64,000 nt of DNA from Prevotellaceae bacterium UBA4332 (GTDB lineage Bacteria; Bacteroidota; Bacteroidia; Bacteroidales; Bacteroidaceae), in assembly GCA_002394365.1 (NCBI GenBank), contig DGTQ01000014.1, forward strand, positions 30,018 to 94,017, written 5' to 3'. Of the stretch, positions 33,934-42,522 are shown in pieces. How positions within the stretch are numbered: position 1 is the stretch's first letter; each line of letters starts with the position of its first letter. Made by a program: the position numbers and the translations under genes. The notes beneath the pieces were generated by a model that was given only the letters and a program-made list of their open reading frames with translations, made no database searches and was not told the origin of the DNA.

Positions 33934-34023
33934 ATTTCTGTGTAGGAAAGCTTCATTCCTGCATTGATAACGTTTAATATGCTGATTGCTAGGCAATAAC
34001 AAAGTGCAGTATGTATAGAAAAA

Positions 34024-34086
34024 CTACATTAAAGCTACACTAAAGCTACACGAAAGCTACACGAAATGTACACGGAAGCTGCACTA
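34024..34086 (+). repeat. AAAGCTACAC short direct repeats
   Basis: AAAGCTACAC/T is repeated four times from about 34031, followed by degenerate copies. The reverse complement GTGTAGCTTT appears at about 34367, on the other side of the 21-bp array. Confidence 0.7.
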
Positions 34087-34130
34087 GGTACATAGAAAGA
34101 ATGTTATGGGTGCATAGCTTTAACCATGTA

Positions 34131-34312
34131 GAAGCATAGCTTCTGCATCTGGAGGCATAGCTTCTGCATCTGGAGGCATAGCTTCTGCATCTGGAAGCAT
34201 AGCTTCTGCATCTGGAAGCATAGCTTCTACATCTGGAAGCATAGCTTCTACATCTGGAAGCATAGCTTCTACATCTGGAAGCATAGCTTCTACATCTGGA
34301 AGCATAGCTTCC
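34131..34312. repeat. array of eight 21-bp palindrome-bearing units
   Basis: Eight full units start at 34131 and every 21 bp to 34278, with a partial ninth at 34299. Each unit is the 13-bp palindrome GAAGCATAGCTTC plus an 8-bp linker TACATCTG or TGCATCTG. Two of the early units have GAGGCATAGCTTC. The 21-bp period is two DNA turns, so all palindromes face the same side. It lies between the VirE-domain gene and the next operon promoter. Confidence 0.9.
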
Positions 34313-34579
34313 ATGTGTAGATGCATGGCTACAGCAGGTGGGTGCTAAGTGCGGAAAGCCATAGAGAGTGTAGCTTTGTGTATCTTTAGTGTATATTTAA
34401 GAAATATGCTACATCATGGAAGATGCGGGAAATAAAGGAGTTACGTTAGGTAGTGTAGGAGTGTATCTTTTTGTGTTAAGAAAATGAAGTGATGAATGCT
34501 GATGCAAAAGTGAAGGTGTCCTGAAAAAAGGAAAAAGTCCCAAAAACGAGGGTGGTTTTGATGGAAAAAGTCCTGTATT

Positions 34580-34611
34580 TTTGCATGGTTAATTAAATAT
34601 TGTTATATTTG
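34580..34611 (+). promoter_or_regulatory. promoter of the second glycan gene run
   Basis: TTTG (34580-34583), 20 bp, TATATTTG (34604-34611), a clear Bacteroidetes promoter 18 bp before the aminotransferase ATG. AATTAAATATT occurs at both 34591-34601 and 34619-34629, overlapping the promoter and leader, and could be an operator. Confidence 0.75.
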
Positions 34612-34629
34612 CAGAGATAATTAAATATT

Positions 34630-35745
34630 ATGTGTGAAAAGAATAGTATTATAACGGTGACCTCGCCTCTGTTACCCAGTCTCGATGACTTCCATTCATT
34701 ATTAAAAGAGATATGGGATAGCAAGTGGATAACTAATAATGGTTCATTCCATCAGCAGTTGGAAAAGGCTTTAGCAGAGTACCTGAAAGTACCTTATGTC
34801 AGCCTTTTCACTAATGGTACATTGCCATTGATAACAGCCTTGCAGGCGCTACGCATAACAGGTGAGGTGATTACCACCCCTTATAGTTTTGTGGCAACTA
34901 CCCATGCCCTTTGGTGGAACGGGATCAAACCTGTATTCGTGGATATAGAGTGGGAGACTGGATGTATAGACCCCAATAAGATAGAGGCTGCAATCACTCC
35001 TAAGACCACAGCAATAATGCCTGTTCATGTATATGGTAAACCATGCAATATAAAGGCTATTCAAGACATAGCTGACAAATATGGTTTGAAGGTTATATAT
35101 GATGCTGCCCATGCCTTTGGCGTAGAAGTAAACGGCGAGAGCATATTGAACGCAGGTGATATGAGTACGCTGAGTTTCCATGCCACCAAGGTCTATAACA
35201 CTATTGAAGGTGGTGCTATGGTGATGCATGATGCTAAGACCAAGCAGCGCATAGATTATCTGAAGAACTTTGGCTTTGCTGGTGAGACAGAAGTCGTAGC
35301 CCCAGGCATAAACTCAAAGATGGACGAAATGCGTAGTGCATACGGATTGCTCAACCTCAAGCAAGTGGATGCAGCAATAGAAGCACGACATCAGGTAGCC
35401 ATTAAGTACAGAGAAGCCTTTAAGGGTGTGGAAGGTATAGAATATTGGAATGACATGCTAGGAGTAAAACACAACTATAGTTATTTCCCAATCTTTGTGG
35501 ATGCAAAGAAATATGGCATGACTCGTGACGAACTATACTTTAAGATGAAAGAGCAGGGGGTTCTGGGACGCAGATACTTCTATCCACTTATCAGTGACTT
35601 CTCTACATACAGAGGATTAGAGAGCGCTACTAAGGAAAACCTACCAGTGGCAACCAAAATGGCTGAGCAGGTTATCTGCCTGCCTATGCACCATGCATTG
35701 AGTGATGAAGATATAGAACGTGTTATAAATAGTATTTTGAAATAA
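34630..35745 (+). CDS. DegT/DnrJ/EryC1/StrS aminotransferase
   Basis: PLP-dependent sugar aminotransferase of 371 aa that probably converts a nucleotide-linked keto-sugar to an amino-sugar. The PLP lysine lies in S-F-H-A-T-K-V-Y-N (K187), preceded by D-A-A-H-A-F-G (158-164). T-N-G-T-L-P-L (61-67) binds the phosphate. The G-G-A-M strand after the lysine and the C-terminal Y-F-Y-P-L block are typical. It opens a second run of genes behind its own promoter, and its stop overlaps the next ATG by one base. The following GNAT gene could acylate the amino group it makes. Confidence 0.93.
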   Translation: MCEKNSIITVTSPLLPSLDDFHSLLKEIWDSKWITNNGSFHQQLEKALAEYLKVPYVSLFTNGTLPLITALQALRITGEVITTPYSFVATTHALWWNGIKPVFVDIEWETGCIDPNKIEAAITPKTTAIMPVHVYGKPCNIKAIQDIADKYGLKVIYDAAHAFGVEVNGESILNAGDMSTLSFHATKVYNTIEGGAMVMHDAKTKQRIDYLKNFGFAGETEVVAPGINSKMDEMRSAYGLLNLKQVDAAIEARHQVAIKYREAFKGVEGIEYWNDMLGVKHNYSYFPIFVDAKKYGMTRDELYFKMKEQGVLGRRYFYPLISDFSTYRGLESATKENLPVATKMAEQVICLPMHHALSDEDIERVINSILK

Positions 35746-36977
35746 TGAAACAAAAGAAACTAATGTTACTTGGTGGGTCTCGATACTTGTATCCAATAAT
35801 CCGTAAAGCACACGAATTAGGATTGTATGTAATAACCTGCGATTACCTACCTAACAATGATGCTCATAAATTTGCAGATAAATATGTAAATGTAAGTATT
35901 ATAGATAAAGAAGCTACTCTACAAGCAGCAAAGGAAAATGAGATAGATGGTATTATGTCTTTTGCGTGCGATCCAGGTGTCGCTACAGCAGCTTATGTAG
36001 CTGAGAAAATGGGACTGCCTTTCCAAGGTTCATATGAGGCTGTTTCCATCCTCCAAGATAAAGGGAAATTCAGACAGTTCTTATTGGACAATGGATTTAA
36101 TTGCCCACATGCCAAAAGCTACACTGATAAAAATGCACCTTATGCGGATGTAGATTACTTTACGTGGCCAGTTATAGTAAAGCCTGTTGACTCTGCAGGA
36201 AGTAAAGGCGTAACAAAAGTTGATATACCAGAAGAATTACCTGAAGCTATTGCAACAGCTCTTGATAATGGTCATAACGGACAGTTTATTATCGAAGATT
36301 TCCTAACATTTGAAAGTTACCATTCAAGTGCAGACCCTTTCACTGTTGATGGAAAGATTAAGTACATATCTTATTCGGACCAGTTGTTTGACAAAGATGC
36401 CGATAATCCATATACTCCTGCTTTCATTATATGGCCATCAACTATGAAAAAAGAGCATCAAGACTACCTTACATCAGAAATCCAACGCCTAATGGATTTG
36501 CTTCATATGAAGACGGGCATTTATAATATTGAATCTGTTGTAGGCAAGGGTGGTATTCCATATATAATGGAAGTTTCTCCACGTGGTGGAGGTTGCAAGA
36601 TTGCAGAACTACAAGAAATGTCTGTTGGCGTAAATGTTATAGAAAACGAAATCCGTAAGGCTGTTGATATGCCATTGTTGCCTATAGAAGAGAAACCGAT
36701 TGAGGGGCATTGGTGTGAGATGATAGTTCACGCAAGACCCGGTCAAGAAGGAGTCTTTGAAAAGATGATTATCCGCGACGACATAGCAAAGAATAATGTT
36801 CGTGTCATTGATATGTCAACCAAGCCTGGTGATTATGTACATCCTTTCACAGGCGCAAATATGGCTTTAGGCGACATGTTCCTTCAGTTTCCAACACGTC
36901 AGGCTCTTGACGAGAGTATAGAAGATACAGCCAAATGGCTGGACATAATATTGAAAGATAATAAAGATGCAGAATAA
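35745..36977 (+). CDS. ATP-grasp family ligase
   Basis: A 410-aa ATP-grasp enzyme that joins a carboxylate to an amine or thiol, substrate unknown. Residues 1-100 are a pre-ATP-grasp fold starting L-M-L-L-G-G-S-R. The nucleotide-binding core has P-V-I-V-K-P-V-D-S-A-G-S-K-G-V (about 144-158), F-I-I-E-D-F-L and Y-I-M-E-V-S-P-R-G-G-G (about 271-281), with the metal-binding E-x-N-type site as E-V-S-P-R. Similar enzymes beside DegT aminotransferases in capsule loci add amino acids or similar groups to amino sugars. That role is inferred from context. Confidence 0.87.
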   Translation: MKQKKLMLLGGSRYLYPIIRKAHELGLYVITCDYLPNNDAHKFADKYVNVSIIDKEATLQAAKENEIDGIMSFACDPGVATAAYVAEKMGLPFQGSYEAVSILQDKGKFRQFLLDNGFNCPHAKSYTDKNAPYADVDYFTWPVIVKPVDSAGSKGVTKVDIPEELPEAIATALDNGHNGQFIIEDFLTFESYHSSADPFTVDGKIKYISYSDQLFDKDADNPYTPAFIIWPSTMKKEHQDYLTSEIQRLMDLLHMKTGIYNIESVVGKGGIPYIMEVSPRGGGCKIAELQEMSVGVNVIENEIRKAVDMPLLPIEEKPIEGHWCEMIVHARPGQEGVFEKMIIRDDIAKNNVRVIDMSTKPGDYVHPFTGANMALGDMFLQFPTRQALDESIEDTAKWLDIILKDNKDAE

Positions 36978-37613
36978 AGCTATTGGAGGCTACTTTTCTT
37001 TAGAACTTCCTTTTAGGGAAGAGTATCATAAGCGTGCCCTCCGGCTGAATACTGGGCGCAACTGTTTGGAATATATATTGCGGGTACGAGGTTATAAAAA
37101 GGTGTATGTTCCATATTATATCTGCGGAGCAGTTAGGGAACCAATTAACAAGTTGGGTGTTTAGTATGAATACTATCATATAGATATTCATTTTGAGATT
37201 AGAGACCGCTTCACGCTCAGAGAAGGAGAGGCTCTGTTATAAATTACTATGGGCTTAAGCAACGGTATGTAGAGCAATTGGTAGCAAAAGTTGGTTCAAG
37301 ACTGATAGTGGACAATACTCAGGCGTTTTATGCTAAGCCCATTCATGGCAATGATACATTCTATACTTGTCGCAAATTTTTTGGCGTTCCTGATGGTGCC
37401 TATCTATATACAGATAAGCTGTTAGACGAGGAATTCAGCAAAAATAATTTTATTGACTTCGTAACGGACATAAAACCAGGTGATTCAGTTCATAAATATC
37501 ATGATGCTTAGGATTGTATTGGAGAACTGTTGTTGAAATATGATAGTGCAGAGCAGATGAATGATATCATTGAAAATATGGACAGATATGTAAAAATTAA
37601 GGTAGAGAAGTAG
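36967..37613 (+). pseudogene. broken aminotransferase-like capsule gene
   Basis: ATG 36967 overlaps the ATP-grasp gene and reads 65 codons (N-T-G-R-N-C-L-E-Y-I-L-R-V-R-G-Y, then V-Y-V-P-Y-Y-I-C) to a TAG. A second frame from about 37260 gives V-D-N-T-Q-A-F-Y-A-K-P then C-R-K-F-F-G-V-P-D-G-A-Y. A third short piece ends N-M-D-R-Y-V-K-I-K-V-E-K at TAG 37611. The pieces fit a DegT-related PLP protein (the C-R-K-F-F-G-V-P-D-G segment sits where the PLP lysine would be) with a stop, frameshifts and an internal deletion. Confidence 0.85.
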
Positions 37614-37615
37614 CA

Positions 37616-38065
37616 ATGTTAAATAATATTACCTGTCAATTAGAACAAATATCTCTTGAGGAGTTGACAGCATATATGCGATTTCAGGCAGATGAATCTT
37701 TCCCCTCATTGAAAGCAGAAAATAAACTTCAAACTTTTGCTTCCAAACTCCATGACAATGCGGATTTTTGTGTTTCTCGTGACAATGGTGAAATGGTAGG
37801 AATGATAGCATATTATGCGAATGGACAAGGAGCAGATTTTGCTTATATACCCCATGTATATGTTTCTCCTGAATACCGTAAGATGAAATTGTTCGCAACC
37901 ATGCTTAATAGAGTGGAGTTAGACGTGAGACAAAAAGGTTTTACGGAAATAAGACTAGAAGTCAGCAAAGATAACACGATAGCACAATCGGCATATTCAA
38001 GAAATGGTTTTTCACCGATAGAGATTGAAAGTTCAGATTCAATTTTTATGTCGAAATCTTTATGA
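37616..38065 (+). CDS. GNAT family N-acetyltransferase
   Basis: A 149-aa acetyl-CoA-dependent transferase. The GNAT core is seen as M-V-G-M-I-A-Y-Y (about 60-67), I-P-H-V-Y-V-S-P-E-Y-R-K-M-K-L-F (about 78-93, with a loose R/Q-x-x-G-x-A-type pyrophosphate loop) and A-Q-S-A-Y-S-R-N-G-F at the end. It may acetylate an amino-sugar made by the upstream DegT/ATP-grasp pair. The start is two bases after the upstream pseudogene stop. It overlaps the next gene by 4 bp. Confidence 0.88.
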   Translation: MLNNITCQLEQISLEELTAYMRFQADESFPSLKAENKLQTFASKLHDNADFCVSRDNGEMVGMIAYYANGQGADFAYIPHVYVSPEYRKMKLFATMLNRVELDVRQKGFTEIRLEVSKDNTIAQSAYSRNGFSPIEIESSDSIFMSKSL

Positions 38066-39129
38066 GAGATATGCAAAGAAATGATATAAAAGCGGTGAGA
38101 AACTCCAATCTTGAGCTTTACCGCATTATAGTGATGCTCTTAATAGTCGCTCACCACTATGTGGTTAATTCGGGAGTCATAGAAATAGCGAGTGAATATC
38201 CAACGTCGCTTAGGAGTCTCTATTATTATCTCTTTGGTGCGTGGGGCAAGGTTGGAATTAACTGTTTCGTACTAATCACTGGCTATTTTATGTGTGAACG
38301 CCATATAACCTTCCGTAAGTTTATAAAACTATTGTTGGAAGTGGTTTTTTATATGGTAGTTATCAATGCGATATTGATAATAGCAGGTATAGAACAACTT
38401 TCCATCAAAGAATTATATAGTGACATACAATTACTATTTGATGTGTCACATGGTTTTACTTCGTGCTTTATTTTGTTTTACCTCTTTATTCCATTTTTAA
38501 ATATTTTAGTTCATAATATGACCCAACAACAACATAAATTGTTGGTCTTTTTAAGTTTGGCAATATATACAGGTATAAGTACACTGAAATTAGGTGAAGT
38601 TAATATGAATTATATAGTATGGTTTTGCATAATCTATTATATATCGTCATATATCCGTTTATATAATCCTTTTCCGAAGGCGCGATGGGGATTGATAATG
38701 GGCATGATGGTGATACTTTCTATAGCAAGCATTTTGGTGTCGTGTTTTGTAAATGGACATTTGGGTCGTCAAAATCTTCCTTGGCATTTCGTTTCAGATG
38801 CAAATAGTTTATTTGCAGTAATGCTTTCTATTAGTTCGTTCATGTATTTTAAGAACCTAAATATTTCGCAATCAAAATGGATAAACATAATCGCGCAGTC
38901 TTGTTTTGGCGTATTATTAATCCATGCAAATAGTAATGCTATGCATCGGTGGCTATGGGGTGACATGTTACATGTTTCTGACCAGTATTACACTGATTCT
39001 TTTATTTTCCACTCCCTAATCAGCGTCATTGCTATATATATAGTATGTACATTTATAGATCAATTACGTATAAATTGTATAGAAAGACCTGTATTCGGTT
39101 ATTTTGAGCGTAAAAATGATATGAAATAA
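38062..39129 (+). CDS. acyltransferase 3 family membrane protein
   Basis: Membrane O-acyltransferase, 355 aa, about ten spans. N-L-E-L-Y-R-I-I-V-M-L-L-I-V-A-H-H-Y-V-V (about 13-32) is the hallmark first span with the histidine pair, and G-K-V-G-I-N-C-F-V-L-I-T-G-Y-F (about 60-74) is the second block. It is closest in pattern to the polysaccharide O-acetyltransferases annotated near Wzy genes. The ATG overlaps the GNAT stop. It is one of five paralogues in this locus, and sequence differences between them suggest separate acceptor sugars. Confidence 0.89.
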   Translation: MRDMQRNDIKAVRNSNLELYRIIVMLLIVAHHYVVNSGVIEIASEYPTSLRSLYYYLFGAWGKVGINCFVLITGYFMCERHITFRKFIKLLLEVVFYMVVINAILIIAGIEQLSIKELYSDIQLLFDVSHGFTSCFILFYLFIPFLNILVHNMTQQQHKLLVFLSLAIYTGISTLKLGEVNMNYIVWFCIIYYISSYIRLYNPFPKARWGLIMGMMVILSIASILVSCFVNGHLGRQNLPWHFVSDANSLFAVMLSISSFMYFKNLNISQSKWINIIAQSCFGVLLIHANSNAMHRWLWGDMLHVSDQYYTDSFIFHSLISVIAIYIVCTFIDQLRINCIERPVFGYFERKNDMK

Positions 39130-39148
39130 ATTATTAATATAATGAAGT

Positions 39149-40198
39149 ATGATATACGCACCTATTGTTATACCAACCTTGTCAAGGTATGAGCATTTAG
39201 TGAGATTAATAGAAAGTCTTATAGTTAATTCTTGGGCAAAACATACAGAATTGTATGTCGCAGTGGATGAGGCTCCTGCTGAAAAATATAAAAGTGGAAG
39301 AGAAAAAATACTGCAATATTTAAGTTCTGAAGAATTAAAAACAGCATTTAAGGAAGTTCACGTAATAGTACGCGAGCGCAATTATGGTTCCCTTTGGAAC
39401 GGTTATTATTTGATTGAAGACATAGCGAAAAGGGCTGAATGCTGGATATGTCTTCAAGATGACTTAGAGGTTTCTCCTAATTTCATAGAGTATATGGATA
39501 AATGTCTGGAGAAATATAAAGATGACGATAATGTGATGGCTGTATGTGGCTATAGTTATCCCGTTGATTGGAAGTTATCAGAAGGAGCAAACTGTTTCAG
39601 ACAACAAATTAATTGTGCTGCTTGGGGATTAGGCCTCTGGAAGGAGAAGTACAGACAAATGTTTGAGGATATGAGGTCTGGCAGATTGTTGAATGAATAT
39701 CCAAATGTAATAAAGAAGGGGCTTTATCGGAAGATGATAGATGCATGCAGAAGAGAGTATGTCGAGGCTGCATGCTATAAGTGGAGTTATGGACATCAAT
39801 GGTTTAAAGTGTTGTCTGATATAGCTTTGCGTGCGTATCTTGCAGTCTATGATAAGTATGCGATAACACCTGCTATTACTAAGGTGAAGAATTATGGATT
39901 CGATGGCTCAGGAGATTGTTGCGAAGCACCAGAAGATGGTAAGGTGGATCCATTTGCTATACAACAAATGGATGAAACCACTACGTTTGAGATAGTGGAA
40001 AGTGAAGAATGTTATGCTGAAGAAAATAGAGAGTTGCTTAACAAGTTAGATAGCAGGACTGACGAACAGATGCAAAAATCAAAGAGGCTTATATGGCTAA
40101 GTTCTCACGTAGGTATATGGGCTGCAAAACTCTATTGCTTATTAGGTTTGCCTTATGATTTCGCTATTCGTGCATACAATAAATATATAAGGAAGTGA
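39149..40198 (+). CDS. GNT-I-like glycosyltransferase
   Basis: GT-A transferase of 349 aa with the same landmarks as the 23160 gene: A-P-I-V-I-P-T-L-S-R-Y-E-H, V-R-E-R-N-Y-G-S-L-W-N-G (about 75-86), C-L-Q-D-D-L-E-V-S-P-N-F (about 100-111, metal site) and C-A-A-W-G-L-G-L-W-K-E-K-Y (about 154-166). It lacks the polar insertion of the 23160 protein and so serves as an internal control for that insert. The stop overlaps the GTG start of the next gene. Probable transfer of an N-acetylated sugar is inferred from the family. Confidence 0.85.
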   Translation: MIYAPIVIPTLSRYEHLVRLIESLIVNSWAKHTELYVAVDEAPAEKYKSGREKILQYLSSEELKTAFKEVHVIVRERNYGSLWNGYYLIEDIAKRAECWICLQDDLEVSPNFIEYMDKCLEKYKDDDNVMAVCGYSYPVDWKLSEGANCFRQQINCAAWGLGLWKEKYRQMFEDMRSGRLLNEYPNVIKKGLYRKMIDACRREYVEAACYKWSYGHQWFKVLSDIALRAYLAVYDKYAITPAITKVKNYGFDGSGDCCEAPEDGKVDPFAIQQMDETTTFEIVESEECYAEENRELLNKLDSRTDEQMQKSKRLIWLSSHVGIWAAKLYCLLGLPYDFAIRAYNKYIRK

Positions 40199-40986
40199 TA
40201 CCAAAGATAATACATTATTGCTGGTTTGGGAGAAACCCTTTACCAGAACTGGCGCAGAAGTGCATAGCATCATGGAGGAAATATATGCCTGACTACGAAA
40301 TATGGCAATGGGTGGAAAATGTGGACGGGAACGTTAACGATAACGGAAACGAATTCTGTGATAAGGTAATGGTGTTTGATGTAGAGATGATTCCATATAC
40401 TACGGAAGCATATAGGCAGAAGAAGTATGCTTTTGTGAGTGACTATGCCAGGTTCTGGATATTATATAAGTATGGGGGAATATATTTCGATACGGATGTG
40501 GAGGTGATTCGTCCGCTGGATGAGATTATAGCTCAGGGAAACTTTATGGGGGTAGAGTCTGATTACTGTAAAGAGGGTGATTTTGTTACAGTAGCTCCAG
40601 GTCTAGGTCTTGGGGTGACACCCAACCATGAAGTAATAAAAAAGATGATGGATTATTATAAAGGATTGGAATTTGTTTTTAATCCCGATGGTAAAGATCA
40701 GATGACAATAGTTTATGTGGCAACTGATGTGTTGCGTAGGCTAGGATTGAAAGATATGGCAGGAATACAACGTGTGGAGGATGTGTACATATATCCATCA
40801 GAGTATTTCTGCCCGATAAATATTACGACGAAGCGATTACATATAACTCCGAATACATGTACGATACACCATTATGCAGCCACATGGATGGATAAGAAGT
40901 TCTCATTGAAGAATTTTGTTAAGAAGTATATGCCTGAAGATTTAATAGTATTAGTTTCAGAAATGAAACGAAAAATAAAGAAATAA
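40195..40986 (+). CDS. GT32-like glycosyltransferase (DXD sugar-binding), GTG start
   Basis: A 263-aa transferase of the Gly_transf_sug/GT32 group. The N-terminus I-P-K-I-I-H-Y-C-W-F-G (2-12) and A-R-F-W-I-L-Y-K-Y-G-G-I-Y-F-D-T-D-V (85-102, with D-T-D at 99-101) are diagnostic. The end T-C-T-I-H-H-Y-A-A-T-W completes the family pattern. The start is GTG at 40195, within the overlapping GTGA. Residues 44-53 (D-G-N-V-N-D-N-G-N-E) come from an in-frame GGGAACGTTAACG repeat and extend a loop. A relic of the next gene's start lies 10 bp after the stop. Confidence 0.9.
   Translation: MIPKIIHYCWFGRNPLPELAQKCIASWRKYMPDYEIWQWVENVDGNVNDNGNEFCDKVMVFDVEMIPYTTEAYRQKKYAFVSDYARFWILYKYGGIYFDTDVEVIRPLDEIIAQGNFMGVESDYCKEGDFVTVAPGLGLGVTPNHEVIKKMMDYYKGLEFVFNPDGKDQMTIVYVATDVLRRLGLKDMAGIQRVEDVYIYPSEYFCPINITTKRLHITPNTCTIHHYAATWMDKKFSLKNFVKKYMPEDLIVLVSEMKRKIKK
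40322..40355 (+). repeat. GGGAACGTTAACGATAACGG repeat inside the GT32 gene
   Basis: Run of GGNAAC/NTTAAC units translated as G-N-V-N-D-N-G-N. The same motif in the same frame occurs at 45866-45897, 47136-47163 and 52026-52041, and in non-coding DNA at 48038-48066. Confidence 0.8.
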
Positions 40987-40996
40987 TGTTTTACTG

Positions 40997-41053
40997 ATGA
41001 AAGGTATAGCAACATTTTATACAATATTCTGGATAGTATATTTTGCTATATGA
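40997..41053 (+). pseudogene. 5' relic of the wzy-like gene
   Basis: Reads M-K-G-I-A-T-F-Y-T-I-F-W-I-V-Y-F-A-I then stop. The first 46 bp match the start of the intact gene at 42523 at 44 positions, and both differences (GGT/GGC, TAT/TAC) are synonymous. Homology ends at about 41043, exactly where the ATPase promoter begins. Confidence 0.92.
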
Positions 41054-41103
41054 AAAAGTTTTAGTAACTTTGTCGGCGAAAAGTTATGGTCGTAAATTTT
41101 ACG
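41042..41103 (+). promoter_or_regulatory. promoter and downstream palindrome of the DUF234 ATPase gene
   Basis: TTTG (41042-41045), 19 bp, TAACTTTG (41065-41072) is a textbook Bacteroidetes promoter. The -33 box straddles the end of the wzy relic. CGTAAA-T-TTTACG (41091-41103) is a perfect palindrome about 20-30 bp downstream of the -7 box, a suitable place for a repressor. Confidence 0.75.
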
Positions 41104-41136
41104 GCTGTAAAAAATGAACGCGGCAACGAAAAGGGT

Positions 41137-42516
41137 ATGAAGAAGTTTTATGATAGAGAAAAGGAAACGGGAGTATTGAAAGAGATGCAGGGTCAAGCGT
41201 ACTCTGATTGTTCTCGTTTCGTGGTATTGACCGGCAGAAGACGCGTTGGGAAGACGAGTCTGGTAAATAATCTGATACAGGAAAGTGCTCATATTGCTCC
41301 TGGACTGTATTTCTTCGTAGGAAGGAAAACAGAAACGGTTTTGGTGAGGAACTTTGCAGAGGAAGTGCAAAGACAATTAGGAGAGTATATACCTGAAAGT
41401 ATAACGTCGTTTAGGGAACTGTTCAGAATGCTCTTGGGGATTGCATCGAGACGTAAATTCACGTTGTTTATTGATGAATTTCAAGAGTTTGATAACATCA
41501 ATAGTGGAATATTCAGTGATATACAAGAGTTGTGGGACAGGTATAAGAAAGAAACGAACATGTGTTTGGTTGCTTCTGGTTCTATATATCGTATGATGGA
41601 GAAGATATTTAAGGATGAGGAACAGCCACTGTTTGGTAGGGATGACTGCACGATAAGACTACAACCATTCTGCACCGATGTTATTCGTGAAATACTGCAT
41701 GATTATAAGCCGGATTATACAAAAGATGACTTGCTGGCATTATGGACACTGACGGGGGGCGTGGCTCGCTATGTAGAATTACTTATGAATAACGGTTGTA
41801 CGAGCGTAAGAAAGATGATACATTTTGTATGTGCCAATGCAGACAGCTATTTTATAGATGAGGGCAAGAAAATTCTGGTTCAGGAATTTGGCAAACAGTA
41901 TGGCACGTATTTCGGTATTCTCGGTCAGATAGCGTATGGTGAGGTTACTCAAAGCGAGATAGAAAAGTCCTTGGGAATGGATAGCCTGGGGGGACAGCTT
42001 AAGATATTAGACGAGAAATATGGTATAATAAGAAAGAAGCGTCCTATCGGAGCAAAAGAAAACTCACAGACGGTCAGATATGAAATGACAGATAATTTTT
42101 TCCGCTTCTGGTTCAGATACATATATAAATACTCTGACCTTATAGAGATACAGAATATGACGGAACTGGAGAAGAGAATGCAGAGTGACTATAAGACTTT
42201 CTCTGGTATTGCCCTTGAGAGATGGTTTCGTCAAAGAATGATGGAGTCATGCAGATATAAGCAGATAGGCGGATGGTGGCTAAAGCGAGAGAAGAGCAAA
42301 GTTACCCCTAATGAAAAAGGAAATAATGATGAGTTTGAAATAGATATAGTAGCCGTGACTACAGATGATAGGGTGGAGGCATACGAAGTAAAACGCAATA
42401 TGGACAAATATCGCCATAGCCGTTTGGAGGAAAAAGTTGCTATGATGCAGAGAAATATATTTAAGGGACGACAGATAACTATTGGTGGGTTGTCCATGGA
42501 AAATATGGAGGACTAA
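41137..42516 (+). CDS. ATPase with DUF234-like nuclease-fold C-terminus (cargo)
   Basis: A 459-aa ATP-binding protein of the archaeal-ATPase plus DUF234 group. It has Walker A L-T-G-R-R-R-V-G-K-T-S (about 31-41), Walker B F-T-L-F-I-D-E-F-Q-E-F and sensor V-A-S-G-S-I-Y-R. The C-terminus has F-F-R-F-W-F-R-Y-I (about 325) and F-E-I-D-I-V-A-V, then E-A-Y-E-V-K-R-N. This D...E-x-K pattern is that of a PD-(D/E)XK nuclease and looks intact. The function is not established; the family is often dispersed and strain-variable. The ATG at 41137 is chosen over 41086, which lies inside the operator region. It has no expected role in glycan synthesis. Confidence 0.87.
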   Translation: MKKFYDREKETGVLKEMQGQAYSDCSRFVVLTGRRRVGKTSLVNNLIQESAHIAPGLYFFVGRKTETVLVRNFAEEVQRQLGEYIPESITSFRELFRMLLGIASRRKFTLFIDEFQEFDNINSGIFSDIQELWDRYKKETNMCLVASGSIYRMMEKIFKDEEQPLFGRDDCTIRLQPFCTDVIREILHDYKPDYTKDDLLALWTLTGGVARYVELLMNNGCTSVRKMIHFVCANADSYFIDEGKKILVQEFGKQYGTYFGILGQIAYGEVTQSEIEKSLGMDSLGGQLKILDEKYGIIRKKRPIGAKENSQTVRYEMTDNFFRFWFRYIYKYSDLIEIQNMTELEKRMQSDYKTFSGIALERWFRQRMMESCRYKQIGGWWLKREKSKVTPNEKGNNDEFEIDIVAVTTDDRVEAYEVKRNMDKYRHSRLEEKVAMMQRNIFKGRQITIGGLSMENMED

Positions 42517-42522
42517 CAGACA

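Larger units (their letters stand above)
33934..34629. other. 696-bp gap with repeats and a promoter, no gene
   Basis: Contains the AAAGCTACAC repeats, the 21-bp palindrome array and a promoter. Single-base A/T tracts and GTGTATCTTT-type words fill 34360-34480. The open frame across the array on the minus strand is just the 7-residue translation of the 21-bp repeat. Confidence 0.75.

Noticed and set aside
34131..34312. CRISPR array
   Set aside because: Units are contiguous 21-mers with near-constant linkers and no unique spacers, and no cas genes are near.
34120..34326. Open frame on the minus strand made of 7-residue repeats (E-A-M-L-P-D-V)
   Set aside because: It is the translation of the 21-bp non-coding array. 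It has no start context and its repeat unit is explained by the DNA palindromes.
20899..42516. The three ATPases as parts of the glycan assembly machinery
   Set aside because: Their domains (archaeal-ATPase-like, DUF4143, DUF234) have no known glycan role. They have separate promoters and lie beside gene relics.
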